From contig ML210152.1 of assembly GCA_004369085.1 (NCBI GenBank), positions 119,968 to 183,967 of the forward strand: a stretch of 64,000 bases of DNA, given 5' to 3'. Positions 42,961-54,879 of this stretch are shown piece after piece (position 1 is the stretch's first letter; each line of letters begins with the position of its first letter). This DNA comes from Coprinopsis marcescibilis. Its lineage: Eukaryota; Basidiomycota; Agaricomycetes; Agaricales; Psathyrellaceae. The notes under the pieces are model-generated. The model did not search any database, had not been told where the DNA came from, and saw nothing but the letters and a program-made list of their open reading frames with translations. The position numbers and the translations under genes were made by a program.

Positions 42961-45898
42961 ATGTCTTCACAGTCCGAGCCATCATCGTCATCTGGTGCAT
43001 CCAGAAGCGGTGGGACGACTTCCAGCGATTCACAGAGCGATAACCAAAGCTTCAGGAGCTTTTTCGGTACTTCAAGACGGGCCTTGGCCGGCGTGTCAGT
43101 CTACAGCAATGTTACCAACCTCCCGCGTTACTCCTCCATCGGCTTCAACCAGGATTCAGAATCTAGCTTTCACCTTGGCCCAGCGTCACCACCTACGACC
43201 CAGTACAATGCTCAGCTCAGCGACGCGGCCAATGTCTCAATAGCGCCAACATATACAACTCAAGCGACTAATGGACAGCTAGGACCGGGTGCCGAGAGGT
43301 TCTACGGGCTTGCCCCGCCCCAATACTCCAGTGTTTTGGGGGTATCGGAGGACCAGGATCACGAAATTGGCGAAGACAGGACGCAGCATTTTTTCCACCT
43401 TCGCAGTGGAGGAAAGAGCAAGGGAGCACCTTGGGCTACTTTGCACGTTAAAGGAACGGAGCCTTCCCTTGGAGGTTCGAAGCACGGACGACTTCCAAGG
43501 TTCTACACCGGAGACGATGTCTCAGGTCACCTCGCCTTGTCCCTGAGCAGTCCACAAAACATAACATCGATAAGGCTAGCGGTGAGCCTCTTGTTCTTCC
43601 TCTTGCGGTAAACTTTGTCTCATGTGTTGTGGTTTGGCAGCTGAGGGGCAAGCTTATTACAAGCTATCTCCATGGTGGCTCTGATCCGTTTCTCGACACC
43701 TCAATAACGCTATGGGATCGTACATACGGGGACCCACAGTCCCCCAATCTTCAAGAACCCCACGGAAAGAAGTTTGAAGGCAAGCTGCAGGGGCAGTACA
43801 CCTTCCCATTCAAATTCCCGTTTCCTGGGCATGTGGATATGGTGACACTTTTGCCTGTCAGCCCTGGATTCCCGACTCAAGCCCAACGAGGGATACCGTC
43901 CGCATTGAATTCCATCCAGGAGGAACAGCGCCCGAGCCCGGCACGGTCACCTTCACCGATGAAATCGAGTCCTAACAGTGGCAGCCCCGGCATTACCCCC
44001 TTCATCGACGCTCGTCTGGGCTCCCCTTTCCCTGTTCCGACTGCAGGGTCGTTGGATTCAAAGCGTCGCTCAGAACCTGTTCCTAGCACTGACCCACCGC
44101 CCTTCTCGCCGCGGGTGTTCACGAAGGAGCGACCGCGGTCTGACGGTTCCCTTGAGGATGCCAGACCTCGTCCTGGACTTGCTGCGGTGCTGCCTGAGGG
44201 CAACGATCCGTCACCCACTATGGACCCCCCGAAACGAAAATCCGGTATAGCCAGCTTTCTCTTCACAAGAAAAAAGACATCTCGAAGCAATTCAGGTTCA
44301 GGGCCTCGGCCAAGTGATGCGCAGGTGCCTAGGAATGAGTCTGAAATAACGCCATTTACAGAGTCTCCAACCCGAACGTCGTCAGCAAGCAAGCGACGGT
44401 CGAAATCGAAATCGAAGAAATCTGAAAGGTCGAAACCAGAGGAAGTAATTGGGGCCCTTGAATCTTCCATCGACCTTGGCTCTATAACCCCGGCATTGGC
44501 CATGCCCTCTAGTGTTTTTCCGACGGTGTCCCAGGGGCTGAAACGCAAAGGCAAGAATGTCGAGGATGTTCAACCTCTCCCTCCGTCATTTCTGGAACAC
44601 CATATTAGTGCGAATACCCAGTATGAGTTGGTGGTGTATATCTCACATGGTCGATTTCGTGGTGATAGCAAGTGAGTTTGCGTCCCGGCCAGAGATACGA
44701 ACTGATACTGATGTATTTGGTTTGCAGGCTGAAGACAGTCATCGTTTATATCCCGGCATTCTGGCCTCCTCCATCTTCAAAGGCGCGACGAAACTCGTAC
44801 CGCGAAGGGGCGTTTCTGAGAGGTCCGTTGGCGGATCCACGAGGATGGCGTGCACTCTCTCCGGTCACAATCACGGGACGACTTCAGAAAGAGAGGAAAG
44901 TCGAAATAGAATGCACGTTATCGCTCGCCGAACCGGTTCGTTCGTCGCTATATAATCTCTGGAGTTTACATGCTCATGTCTGCACGTATCCAGTTGGTAT
45001 ACGCCCGAGGGACCGTGATTCCGTGCTACTTGGTCATGACGGCACAGGATTCTTCAGCACTGAACATTCTTGCCACTCCAAAAGCAGCCCCCCGAGTGAA
45101 GCTGTCAAGACTCCTGCACTACCGGCAAGGAGGCGAACCCTCAGTCACTTCGGTTGACGAGGTCTCAACAGGCATGTCCGGGAACTTGATACCCCAAAGC
45201 AGCACAATTGCAGGGACCGTCCCGGTCATCCATCGCAAAAGGAGCATGAGTCTGTCGGATGGCACCGAGAGACGACCACGGTCTGGCTCAGGGTCTTCCA
45301 CTAATTCAGATCAGGAAGATGGGGTTGCGACTGCTGGCGATACCAGCAACATCCTAACCTCCGACGATGCGTTCCCATCCAGCAAGGAAGTCATGGAGAG
45401 CCCAACGCAAAAAGAAGAGGTGGTCCAGGTGGTCTGGTGGGTCCCTCCGAAGGATGTCCCTCAAGAGCCCCAGAGAAGATATTTAGAGGGAGAGATACAC
45501 CTCCCGCCCGACCTTCAGCCTTCCTGTGGGTTCTCTGGGTTCGGTATCCAGGTACGATATCCCAACCAACTGTCCATAGAACCAGGACTGATACTCTGAC
45601 TCAGTATGTCGTGGAGCTCCTTCCTTTCGCATCTCAGGTATTCGAACCTACTCCGGACGGCAATCGGTCTACTGGTGGTTCGGGCGAGGGGTGGAATTCG
45701 AAGAAACGACTGGTTTATCTCAAAGAACGCGTGGTTGTTGCGACCATGTGCAGTCCGGACGAACCCATCCCAAATGCTTTCACCGAGCCCGATTCCACAA
45801 GAAAACAGCGGGTACGCCCTGACGCGACCGCAACATCGTTCGAATCGAACCTTTTTAGTCATCAGGGAACCGCTGGTAGTATGAATCTGTATGATTGA
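42961..45898 (+). CDS. Arrestin-like protein with N-terminal PPxY motif (paralogue 2)
   Basis: Five exons close in phase: 42961-43581, 43641-44671, 44729-44935, 44994-45551 and 45605-45898. The Ser-rich N-terminus contains PPQY (residues 119-122) and LPRY (54-57). Conserved blocks are GAPWATLHVKGTEPS, RLPRFYTGDDVSGHLALSL, LRGKLITSYLHGGSDPFLD, ITLWDRTYGDPQ, QYTFPFKFPFPGHVDM, then a long disordered insert (43870-44540, SPARSPSP and SKSKKSE runs). The second half reads ISHGRFRGDSKLK, WRALSPVTITG, CTLSLAEP/LVYARGTVIPCYLV, VVWWVPPKDVPQEP and ATMCSPDEP. A transporter-endocytosis adaptor role is inferred from ART/arrestin family knowledge. It is the largest of the three copies because of the insert. 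Confidence 0.88.
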
Positions 45899-45962
45899 TC
45901 CAAAAATTGAAATGGTATATAGGACGACGGAGAAGCGATACTTGGTGGTTGTCGAAAATTGT

Positions 45963-45967
45963 AAAAA
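45963..45967 (-). terminator. Pol III T-run after initiator tRNA
   Basis: TTTTT on the minus strand two bases beyond the discriminator base, a standard RNA polymerase III terminator. Confidence 0.6.
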
Positions 45968-45969
45968 GA

Positions 45970-46042
45970 TAGCAACAATTCGTTTCGATCGAATGACCTC
46001 AGGGTTATGGGCCCTGCGCGCTACCGGCTGCGCCATGTTGCT
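45970..46042 (-). tRNA. Initiator tRNA-Met (CAU)
   Basis: On the minus strand a 73-nt cloverleaf forms: acceptor AGCAACA/TGTTGCT, D-arm GCGC-AGCCGGTA-GCGC, anticodon arm CAGGG-CCCATAA-CCCTG with anticodon CAT, T-arm ATTCG-ATCGAAA-CGAAT and discriminator A. The A1-U72 end pair, the three G-C pairs beside the anticodon loop and the AUCGAAA T-loop (A in place of T54, A60) are hallmarks of eukaryotic initiator rather than elongator tRNA. No intron. Confidence 0.93.
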
Positions 46043-46242
46043 GATGAAATAATTATGAAGCCAAACATTCCTCAGCACATGATCTGCTGTTGATATGTCA
46101 GAAGCCAATTTCGTTTTGTACTTCTTTCGTTTGGCTAACAAAATGTGGGAGAGCCGGCATATCTAAAATTTGAAAGCGATGAGAACTGGCAACAATATCT
46201 AGCACTGTTTATAGATGGAAGTGGCTCTAGCGTTATCAGCTA

Positions 46243-47613
46243 TTAATTGTTTACTTTGTTCCTCTTACTTCGCCGAGCACCTTCTGGAGGCTCTGTGACC
46301 ATCTTGGGCTTTCCTGCTGCTTTCCGGGTTTTAGGTTTAGGTTCTTCGGATTGTATTTTCTGATTTTCCTCCTCATCTTCTAGTTCTGTCAGCGGACTTT
46401 CGCTTCGAGCCTCCGATGGCTGTTTTTTCCGTTGTGTGGATTTGATTGCAGATTTGCCTCGAACGTTGCGTCTCTTGGGGGTCGGTTTATCTTCCCCGTC
46501 GTCGGCAGCACCTGTTGCCCGCTTTCGCTTCGATTTTGCACTTGTGGCAGCAGCGCCAGCGGGCTTCTTCAGGTTCAATTCTTCCCAGCCCCCTTTTTCG
46601 GCAAGAGTCTGGATAGCCTCCCATTCTCGTTGCCTAACCCGTTGTACGCTTAGCCTTCCGCGGGTTACCAGGTCCATCCCTATGTTAATCGACCGTAAGT
46701 AGATGGTTCTCGGTTAACAGGAAACGGTTTGTGAACCTTGAATGGCTTCGATCCCGCTTCTCCCAAGATAGGAAAGCTCGGAAGGAATACCTGAATCGTC
46801 GTCGCTTCCAGAGAGGCGAATGCTTGCGATGTAGCGCAGAAGTGAAAGCGGCACAAAGTTTTTTGTCTGGGAAACAAATGTTAGATCCACCATGAACCAC
46901 TTGGGATTGTTCTGGTCGGTTTTCTGCGATTTGAGGGTTGGTCAACATCCCATGTAAAGCTGGACGAGTGTATTTCTTTTACCGGGTCATAGTAGGGATG
47001 TGTAGTATCCCATGCAGTAACTGATGAAAGTATCAGTCAGGCATTGTTCGAGAGGAAATGCGAAGCAACCGCGTACAATCAGGGTATGCCTCCTTGGACA
47101 CCTAGTAGTATGACCAGTTAGGACCCAGTCTCACTTGGTCGAACAAATAAATGTGTACTTCAGCAAAAGCAGCAATTCCTGAGAGTTAAAATGGAGTTTA
47201 GCAACATGGCAATCATGGCATAAAAGTTGGCCCGCAAGGTCAACGGGCGGTCCCTACCTGGACTCTTGCAATTGGAATGGTAGAAAAGGGCCTTGATACA
47301 AGAGATGGTGAGTTTTGCAAACATTCTCAGCGGACTGTTAACACACTTTATCGCCAACCTTCATTTCCTTCATTATATTCCGAGCTTCAAAGTTGCGGAC
47401 GCCCTCCCATGGTGATGTTTTCACGCTCTCGAAATCCTCGACACTGAACTTTTGAACTTGGGGTGTCAGTAGCTGGAGAAATTAGCATCAGACTACGCGC
47501 ACCTTGACGTCCTTCCCTTTAACAACTCGTGAATCTGGTTCTGCCTTGAGAAGATAATACTGCTGCTGTGTCTGGGTTGAACTTCCCGACGTTTCTTGTG
47601 GAATGTCGGACAT
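46243..47613 (-). CDS. EVE-domain protein (THYN1-like)
   Basis: It starts MSDIPQETSG at 47613. Spliced exons read YYLLKAEPDSRVVKGKDVK, FSVEDFESVKTSPWEGVRNF, ARNIMKEMKVGDKALFYHSN, then the segment ending SKEAYPD, TAWDTTHPYYDP joined by an intron to KTDQNNPKWFMVDLTFV, and PLSLLRYIAS. These are the landmarks of the EVE/PUA-like fold of thymocyte nuclear protein 1, which binds modified cytosines in DNA. The last exon (ending 46243) adds QREWEAIQTLAEKGGWEEL, a basic Lys/Arg-rich tail with KRKRATG and PKRRNVRGK, probably nuclear-localising and DNA-contacting. Six or seven exons; internal borders are approximate. Identification is firm. Confidence 0.88.
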
Positions 47614-48157
47614 TGCACCCCAAATTCGGCCACTGCGTAATGAGCTGGATCTCGGAAAAAATATTTTCTTCTTAAGATAGATGTACGAAGGCTTTAGAGT
47701 ATAGTAAGGGATCCAGTTCTCAGGAAATGAAAAATGGCGTTCAAGTTTGACTTTGATCTCACAAAACACGAATGTTGCTGGCACAACGCGTCGCATCGCG
47801 AAAGTGGCTGTGCGACCTTTGTGCCTGACAGGGAGAAGGTCAATAAAGTAATGGGTCATTTCAAAGTTAGTCTGGATACATAGACACGGTGGTAAATCTG
47901 GTAATACACTTCGTCTACAATGTGGCGAGTTCGTGAAGAGAGCGTAATAGCTAAACGTGGAATGTTTCGTCAGGGGGTATAATACGTGTACTACTAAATC
48001 AAAGGGCAAGGAATCGTGTTTGTGTCCATGGGTATCATATGTTGGGTATATGTGGCGGAAAGATGAAGAGATTGGGTTGAAAGAAGGAAAATCATGTGAA
48101 AGACGAATGAAATGCGAAATTTGAGACCTGCTCTCGAATAATAAAAGGAAGCTGAGA
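47614..48157. other. Intergenic region
   Basis: Upstream of the EVE-domain gene and 3' of the third arrestin-like gene. An open frame runs through it in phase with the EVE gene but shows no conservation landmarks and is read as non-coding. Confidence 0.4.
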
Positions 48158-50144
48158 TTAGCCAAAGCGATTGACCACCTCTAATTCTTGCACCTCCGAG
48201 CCATTACCTCTGGCTCTGCCCACGGATCTAGGAGACCGAGAGCCTGCATGGCGCGAGGTGGATGGCACTGTGAATGGAGTAGGGAGAGGACCAGTAAGAT
48301 GGAAGGTCCCGATTTGCACGGGACATGTTTGTTCAGAGACAGGCTGGAGGTTGTGTGACGACGAGAATTCTTGTTGAAGAGGAAATGTTGGCCCATTGGA
48401 CGGCAGGGACACTGGAATACGGGTGTTTGTGGCTTCCTTAGAAGCCATCAAGCACACGAAATACTATGTATCGCATAACGTTTAGTTCAATCGCCTGGTA
48501 TAAAGGGGATTCAACGCACCTCAACAGTGAAGAAGCCCACCTGACAAGATGGCTGGAGCTCGCTGGACAAATGTATTTCACCCTCCAAGTTGCACACCTG
48601 GTTACTTGGCCCCAGTCTGTTAGCGTTCGACTGTGGTTCCCAGAAGACTGCCTTCCCAAATTCTTCGACGTGTACCGACTCCAGCGCGTCGTTGGGTTGG
48701 TTTTGATGTGATAGTGATAGTAGAGCTACTACTGTCCGTGTTGCTGCCTGCTGACTATTCTGCAGATGGCGGATGCGGCGATATAGAACTAACGACAGAA
48801 ACGGGTCGTTGGTAGGAAGAAGAAGTGAGGCTAGATTGAGAGGCATGGGCAGCGCGCTGGCAATTTTCACAAAGCAAGGGATAACCGTTCCCCTGGTATA
48901 GGACAACTAACCGAATTCAATAAGCACAATTTCGATGCTGTCTGATTAAAGTAAGCATACCGGGCTGGCTAGAGAAACCTAGCGGCAAGATGGGTGAGAT
49001 AAACCTGAAGTGTTGGATTGAATTGAATTGGAGGCAACTTACAGAATAAGTAAGGTCAAACGATACACCATTGTATATCACGGAGAAAGGCTGAGAGGGG
49101 CTGATGTGCCATCCTTGAGGGTCTTCCGAAGGCGGAAATAAGTGACCGCCGTGTTGATAGGCCTGTTGGCGAAGGAAAGAAGGTGGTGGGGGTGTTATTG
49201 AAGGAATGTAGCTGATGTTCGCTTGAAGTCTTTGCACAATCTGGTCAATCAAAAGGATACAGCTTCTGCTGGATAAGTGCACGTACTTAGAGTTGGAGCG
49301 GAAGAGACCATGCGTGATGTGCATAACTAGCTGATATTGGATGTTTGCATTGGTTCCTCTCTCTAGGAAAGTCTGAGGCGTCGGAACGATTTGTTGCCGC
49401 GATCTACTCCCTTTTTGCAGAAGACATATCTCTTCTGGAAATGGGAAGGAGAACGGCCATGAGTATTTTCCCTGGAGCCTTGCGTTGAATCTGTTCCTCT
49501 TGCCGCGGTCAATGTCGAGAGGGGAAGGTCTATTGCCGGTTTGGGTTTCACTGGCATTCTTGTCCCATACTGTGATCGTCTGATTCAGAAATGTATAGCT
49601 CCCATCGCTGAGTGCGCTGGTGATGAACTGCCCCCGCAGCTACCGAGAACAAATGAAATAAGCATATTGACAAGACCGAAAGCTAATGGTGTATACACAC
49701 AGTCAAAGTGACGGAGTTGACTGTTAACGACCGCTGAAGGTCCAGTTCCACGACCCCAGCAACCATGTCTCCACCATAGTACCGAGGGTTCTTCTGCGAC
49801 GAGGAGGGTCGAGTAAGCAAGCTCAATGTCGCCCAAGGCCCATCCTCGTTATCGTTCGAAGAAAGATGGTATTCATGTTGCTGAGTTTGGCCCCCATGAT
49901 GCGGATCGCGGCCCGCCTCGAACCGTCGGCCAAAGTCGAGTGCAGTAGCCTGAGAGTAGGCAGGCAACGTTTGTTGTGAGTGCCTTCTACCAGAGCGTCG
50001 GCTGGTTCCAGAATCCCGGTGGTATGCTGGAGGCGAGTATGAGTCCCGAACGTTCAAAGCAGCTGGAGCCAACGAATGGCGCCTTGACTGGTACTGCTCT
50101 GATCCGGACATGAGGAGTATGTCGGACTTAAGGGCGTCGACCAT
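48158..50144 (-). CDS. Arrestin-like protein with N-terminal PPxY motif (paralogue 3)
   Basis: The first ATG is at 50144; a second at 50111 (MSGSEQYQSRR) is also possible. PPAY occurs at residues 38-41 and LPAY further on. Conserved blocks are DGPWATLSLLTRPSS, NPRYYGGDMVAGVVELDL, LRGQFITSALSDGSYTFLN, ITVWDKNASE, YSWPFSFPFPEE, ITHGLFRSNSK spliced to LQANISYIPS, GWHISPSQPFSVIY, YSVSLASP spliced to LSYTRGTVIPCFV, then NLEGEIHLSSELQPSC and YFVCLMASKE. The TMC.PDEP block of the other two copies is missing; the C-terminus ends VQELEVVNRFG. It lacks the long insert of paralogue 2. Same inferred adaptor role. Confidence 0.82.
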
Positions 50145-50626
50145 CAAAAATTCGCTCAGGTTAAATACACAAATCCTGAGTGTCCCATGTCCACTGAGCC
50201 TGGATTGCGAGAGAAGGTTCCTGGAAATGATTGACAGTCGGAAGATGGGTTAGCAAATGGCTCCGAGGGGTCGTCGAAATCGGAGGTGATGAGGTCCTCG
50301 CTTTTTGTCTTATTGTCAGTAGCCGTCAAACGAAAACAATAGTAGGCTTATCCCGTGCTTCCTCTATACATCACTCCATGTTGGCCCACCATGCCGAGGG
50401 ACGTTAGCTGGGAATGTGGAAGCATATGGAGCAGAAAGTTATGGCATTGAGCCAGATCTATAGTCGTTAAACCTAACGGAAGAAAATCACCTTCTTCCGG
50501 AATCAGCTCAACCTACCCGATTTGGAAGGTAGCCCGAATCATACGATAAGGGGCTAAACGAAGGAACCGTTGTAAATGTGCTATTGCGACAGCTGAGAGT
50601 TGCCAAAATTTGATTGAGGGGGCGTT
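50145..50626. other. Intergenic region
   Basis: 3' flank of the MCD4 gene and upstream of the third arrestin-like gene. No supported feature. Confidence 0.4.
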
Positions 50627-53600
50627 TATTCTGACTTAACAGCGATAGTATCCCGGGTAGTACCTGCCATAAGATACTCACCCATGGCGCTGATTAAAGC
50701 GGCCCACACAAGCAGCGAAGATGTTACGCAGAAAAAGGTAATGGACTGGCCAATTTCCAGCCACGACCCTGTGTCCTTCACCTGGAAGAAGAAGGATAAT
50801 GTCATAGCTAGGATATTGGTTAGGCGGCCGCCGTATTTTTAGATAATTTTTACGACATACCGTCTACCACGGCCAGGGCGACCAAGAGGAGTGAGAAAGG
50901 TGGGAGCTGCAGCGCCTTATTCAATTCGGCGAATGTGACCCCCAGCATGACATAAGGGACCACAATTTTGAATATCTAGAGAAGAGGGTTTATAACATGC
51001 ACAACGTCAGTTGATACCATGGCGTGACTTACCAACAGCGCCGTCATGAAGAATGGACTGAATATAGGGATCAGGCGATATACAGGGGCCAGGTAGAATG
51101 AACTAGTCATAGTGGTTCATGCCATCAGGATGGAGCTTGAAGACACGAGGCGAAAGTTGTACTCACGAGATAGATGCAACACTACGGGGGCAAACATCAG
51201 TATAAGACACACAACAGACGAAATCGGGCATTTCACGTACTTTCCAGTCCCGAAGAATCCGATTTGCACAAAGAACAAAAAGAAGAGCGCGATCCTAAGG
51301 TCGTCGGCTTGGAAGCGGTAGTTCTCCAACGCAGCTGTCGTGTTCCTGGTGCTCTCTGATGCCGGGGTGACAGGTCGAACCCGAAGCTTTCGCTCGACTT
51401 CCAACCAGGAGAGTAGGCATGCCGTGAAACATGTGTAAAACATCCCTTCGACACTGATGGAAAGGACAACAAACGCGGGACCGAAGCCAAGGAAATATCT
51501 AAGAATCCGTGATTGTGCGGTGCTTTGGTATCCAAATCTTGTGAACGGTATTGATGAAGATATCGCTAAAATGGGACGGTAAGAATCTGACTGTTTTAGC
51601 CATCTAATGACGTTCTTACCAAGTACAGTCCACCCGAGGCTTTGGTTAAGAACCGGCAATCCACGTTTGCTTTGCAAATGCGCAACAGAACTAGCACAAA
51701 TGAGCATCATGGCGATAATCAAAGATACCTAATTAAGCGGGATGCATCAGCGGCAAGAACGACAGGACTCTAGATGAAAACTCACCTGGATGCCAAAGAC
51801 GGAACGGACTGAGCCCCATGAGCTCTGGGAAGTTGTAAGTTGGGATTTGACGCCACGCAAGCCGATATAGCCTGCGATTATGACGGAAAGGCCGCCAATA
51901 ATACTGATAAGAGTTTGAGTTTACAGATAGGGGTACCAATCTGTGAGCGTACTTACACAGCAGGTAAACTCTCCGTCTTATCCACGGGGAGCAATGGAAA
52001 CACAGCCGTGAGGAAACAGGAGCCCACCCAAGTCCAAATCAAGGGCTTAGGTATACTGGCTTTCGAGCTCCATGTCAAAGGCCAGACAATTGCGATTGCC
52101 AGCAACCCTACACTCCAGATTGACCGATGTGTATACCCAAGCTGCGATAACACGACGTTAGAGTCCATAGATGACGTATATGGAGAAAGATCGTTGTATC
52201 TTACCACCATTGCTTGTGTGCAGACGACCACAAACGTGAGTTGCGAAAGGAAGCTTGTATAGCCGACGTTCGCAACCATACGAAGGAATGACGGCGCCGC
52301 ATGAACCAGTACCTGTTGCCAGAAGTATGCAGGGAATGCGGCGTACACATAGAACGTCGTCGGGGACTTTTGGATAAAGAAGACTGCCCACGAGAGCAGT
52401 AAGGTTCCGCCGGTCACAAAATTCACGGTTGTCTGATACAGAGGATTTGACTGCGCCTGTTCCGGACGGAAGAGGTAGATACACGTGAACAGCGCCCAGC
52501 CCGTGTAAGCCAATGTCACAATAGTCCGAATGAGGGTTCTATCGTAAGTCTGGAGGTAGTGAAGGCCTTGTAAAGATGTTTGCAGAAGGGTGAGGGAGCG
52601 GCGCTTGGCTTCTGTGGTCGATCCAGAAGCTAGTAGAGTTTCTATTGTCTTCAATTCTGTCTCCCCAGGTGCTTCGAGGGCATTCTTGTGAAGAGGCGCA
52701 TACGGGGAATACAAAACAGTGTGTTGCTTCTTGATGTCTGAATTGAATGGTGAGCATACAGGCTTCGGACGAAGGAACACGATCACGCACCATTCTTGAC
52801 CCGGTATTGTTCCAGAATCATCTATAAAATTGTCAACGCGGTGTCCAATCAGATTCAATATACGCTGCTTACCTTGGCATTCACAAAAGCAGCCTCCGCA
52901 ATCGTCTTATCGCCAGATGAGCGATCTAGATACCCGGGGCGAGAGGGGTCTGCATCTGGAAGGACCCCAACCGAGTTTACCGGCCAATCCACACCAATCA
53001 GCGCTGACATGAGAGGGGCAATATCTGCCTGCTCAACGTCGCGTCTGTACCGATGTGGCAGCTCCCATGGTGCGGAATAATCGTCATGGGATTCACCGTT
53101 GGGGTCGGGAAGTGGCCCTCGAACGCCCTTCCCCCATGCTACCAAAGGAGTCCTGGTGTTGTCAGGATCTACGGAAGGCGAAAAAAACAGAAAAGTAAGT
53201 AAACAATAACGATCTGGATGGTCAGAGGAGCAGGCTTACGTCCATCACCATGATTTCCGATTACAGACATGCCATGGTCAGCTGTGAAGATGAAGCTGGT
53301 CTCCTTGTCTCCATAGAAGTTGTTGATCAAGGTCTCTGTTTGCTTGACGATGTCATCGACAACTTGAATGTTGTTCATGTACTCCTAAAGCGATGGTTTT
53401 TCGTCAGGTCGGATTCCTGGTTGCATGCTTTCGCTTTTACCTTTGAATGAGGCCGGTACGAGTGCCCCGTGGTATCCAATCCCAGTAAATGAAGGAAAAA
53501 TACAACTTTATCTTGTCGTAGATCATTGTTCAAAACTTGGTCAACCTCCGCCTCCTCAAGGAGCATTTTCAGTTGGTCAAGGACCCATACGTCCAGAGCA

Positions 53601-54489
53601 GTCGCATCTATTCGTTTCATAACCCAATTAGCCCATATAAATCGTTCACTTCGCCCGCTGACAAACCTTTAGTAAAGTCCTCTTCCTCAGCATCATAAGT
53701 CCATGTCTTGACTTTGCCCGGTGTCGCACCACGGGCAAACATAGGCAAAATATCGGGAGAACCGAACGAGTAGGTTGAGCTTGACCTGTTGAATACAGAG
53801 TCAAAATCGACCTAAACCGGCACTGGTGAGTGTATGTCGGGCGTATTGATGGAAATCCCAGTCTCACCGGGTTCTCCTTCCAGCCCTGCGCAGACGGTGA
53901 GCTCTTAGAAGAAAAAATCAATAGTTATTGTTGCACGTACCTTGGTCACAGCTGAAACGTCTTCGTACATGCCGGCTGCAAGAGGTAGGTGTTAATGAGG
54001 GGGAGGCAAAGGTTGAGCGAGCTTACCAATGATGGCTACATGACCAGGCCTACTCTCCGTAGGTACTCTGGTATGCGATACACCAAACGCTCCTCGTTCC
54101 TCGATAATAGACCGCAGGTGAGGTGCAACGATCTTTGGCGAATTGGGGACATTGGGGAATGGGTTGACATTGAAAAGAAGGTCGGCGCGTAACCCGTCGC
54201 CTGCAACAAACATACAAAACCAATCCGTTAGTCGGTACGATCACGAAGTGCCATACGGATGTCACATACCGACAATCAAAACTAATCTTTTAGCAGGCGA
54301 AGAACTGACATTAAAGCTCTTCATGCCATTGACAACCGGGCTCGTAAAATAGCAGTCGAAAACTGAGTAGATGAACACGACATGGAATATGAATCCTAGC
54401 AAAAGTAGTTTGCTGGTGCTGTAGCTGAAAGTAGAGGTAGGCGCCTTTGCATTCGAACGTCCATTGCTAGAGGTCGAGTGGTGGCCCAT
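50627..54489 (-). CDS. MCD4: GPI ethanolamine phosphate transferase 1 (MCD4/PIG-N)
   Basis: It starts [10 protein letters not shown] at 54489 with a membrane anchor [20 protein letters not shown]. The luminal alkaline-phosphatase-like domain begins [15 protein letters not shown] (metal-binding Asp), then [82 protein letters not shown] (second metal cluster) and [13 protein letters not shown]. The C-terminal half is a run of membrane segments (for example [20 protein letters not shown] and [20 protein letters not shown]). The enzyme transfers phosphoethanolamine from phosphatidylethanolamine to the first mannose of GPI precursors in the ER. Many introns (roughly a dozen). The stop at 50627 assumes that the last exon reads on from [11 protein letters not shown]; a donor at GTGAGT in that position leaves the exact end unsure. 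Asn replaces the usual Ser before HGDG. Confidence 0.9.
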
Positions 54490-54879
54490 GGTTAGTGAAA
54501 TTCGTTAATATAGTCGACAGTAGCCTGTCGTTGAGGTCGTTCGGTGCTGGCTCAAGTTCTTGCTCGATGGTTGGTGATGCAGTGGCTGTGATATGTCGCT
54601 TCTATAGCCCTGAAAAGCCGTCAGGAGTTCGTCAATGGCTGATATACGTAGAGAGCGCTTACGCATAGCCATGATCGTCACTGGCGTCGGTCACGGTCGG
54701 TTGGGAGCTTGAACGCGCCCAACGGCTGACACTATGATCATGCTCGCGTGTGCTCTGATCCCAACATTTGATGCGATGCGGCACCGGAACAACATTAACT
54801 TCACGCAAGTTCCCTGAATTCTGCAAAAACCCTTCGAATTCTACTCTACATACAATCCTACAGATATACAATATACAAA
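54490..54879. promoter_or_regulatory. Upstream region of MCD4
   Basis: The 390 bases between the MCD4 start and the stop of the upstream gene on the same strand hold the MCD4 promoter; no distinct motif was recognised. Confidence 0.4.

Noticed and set aside
47614..48165. An open frame upstream of, and in phase with, the EVE-domain gene, about 180 residues
   Set aside because: It lacks family landmarks, is rich in Phe, Ser and His typical of chance frames in AT-rich flanks, and the known EVE start region begins at MSDIPQ.
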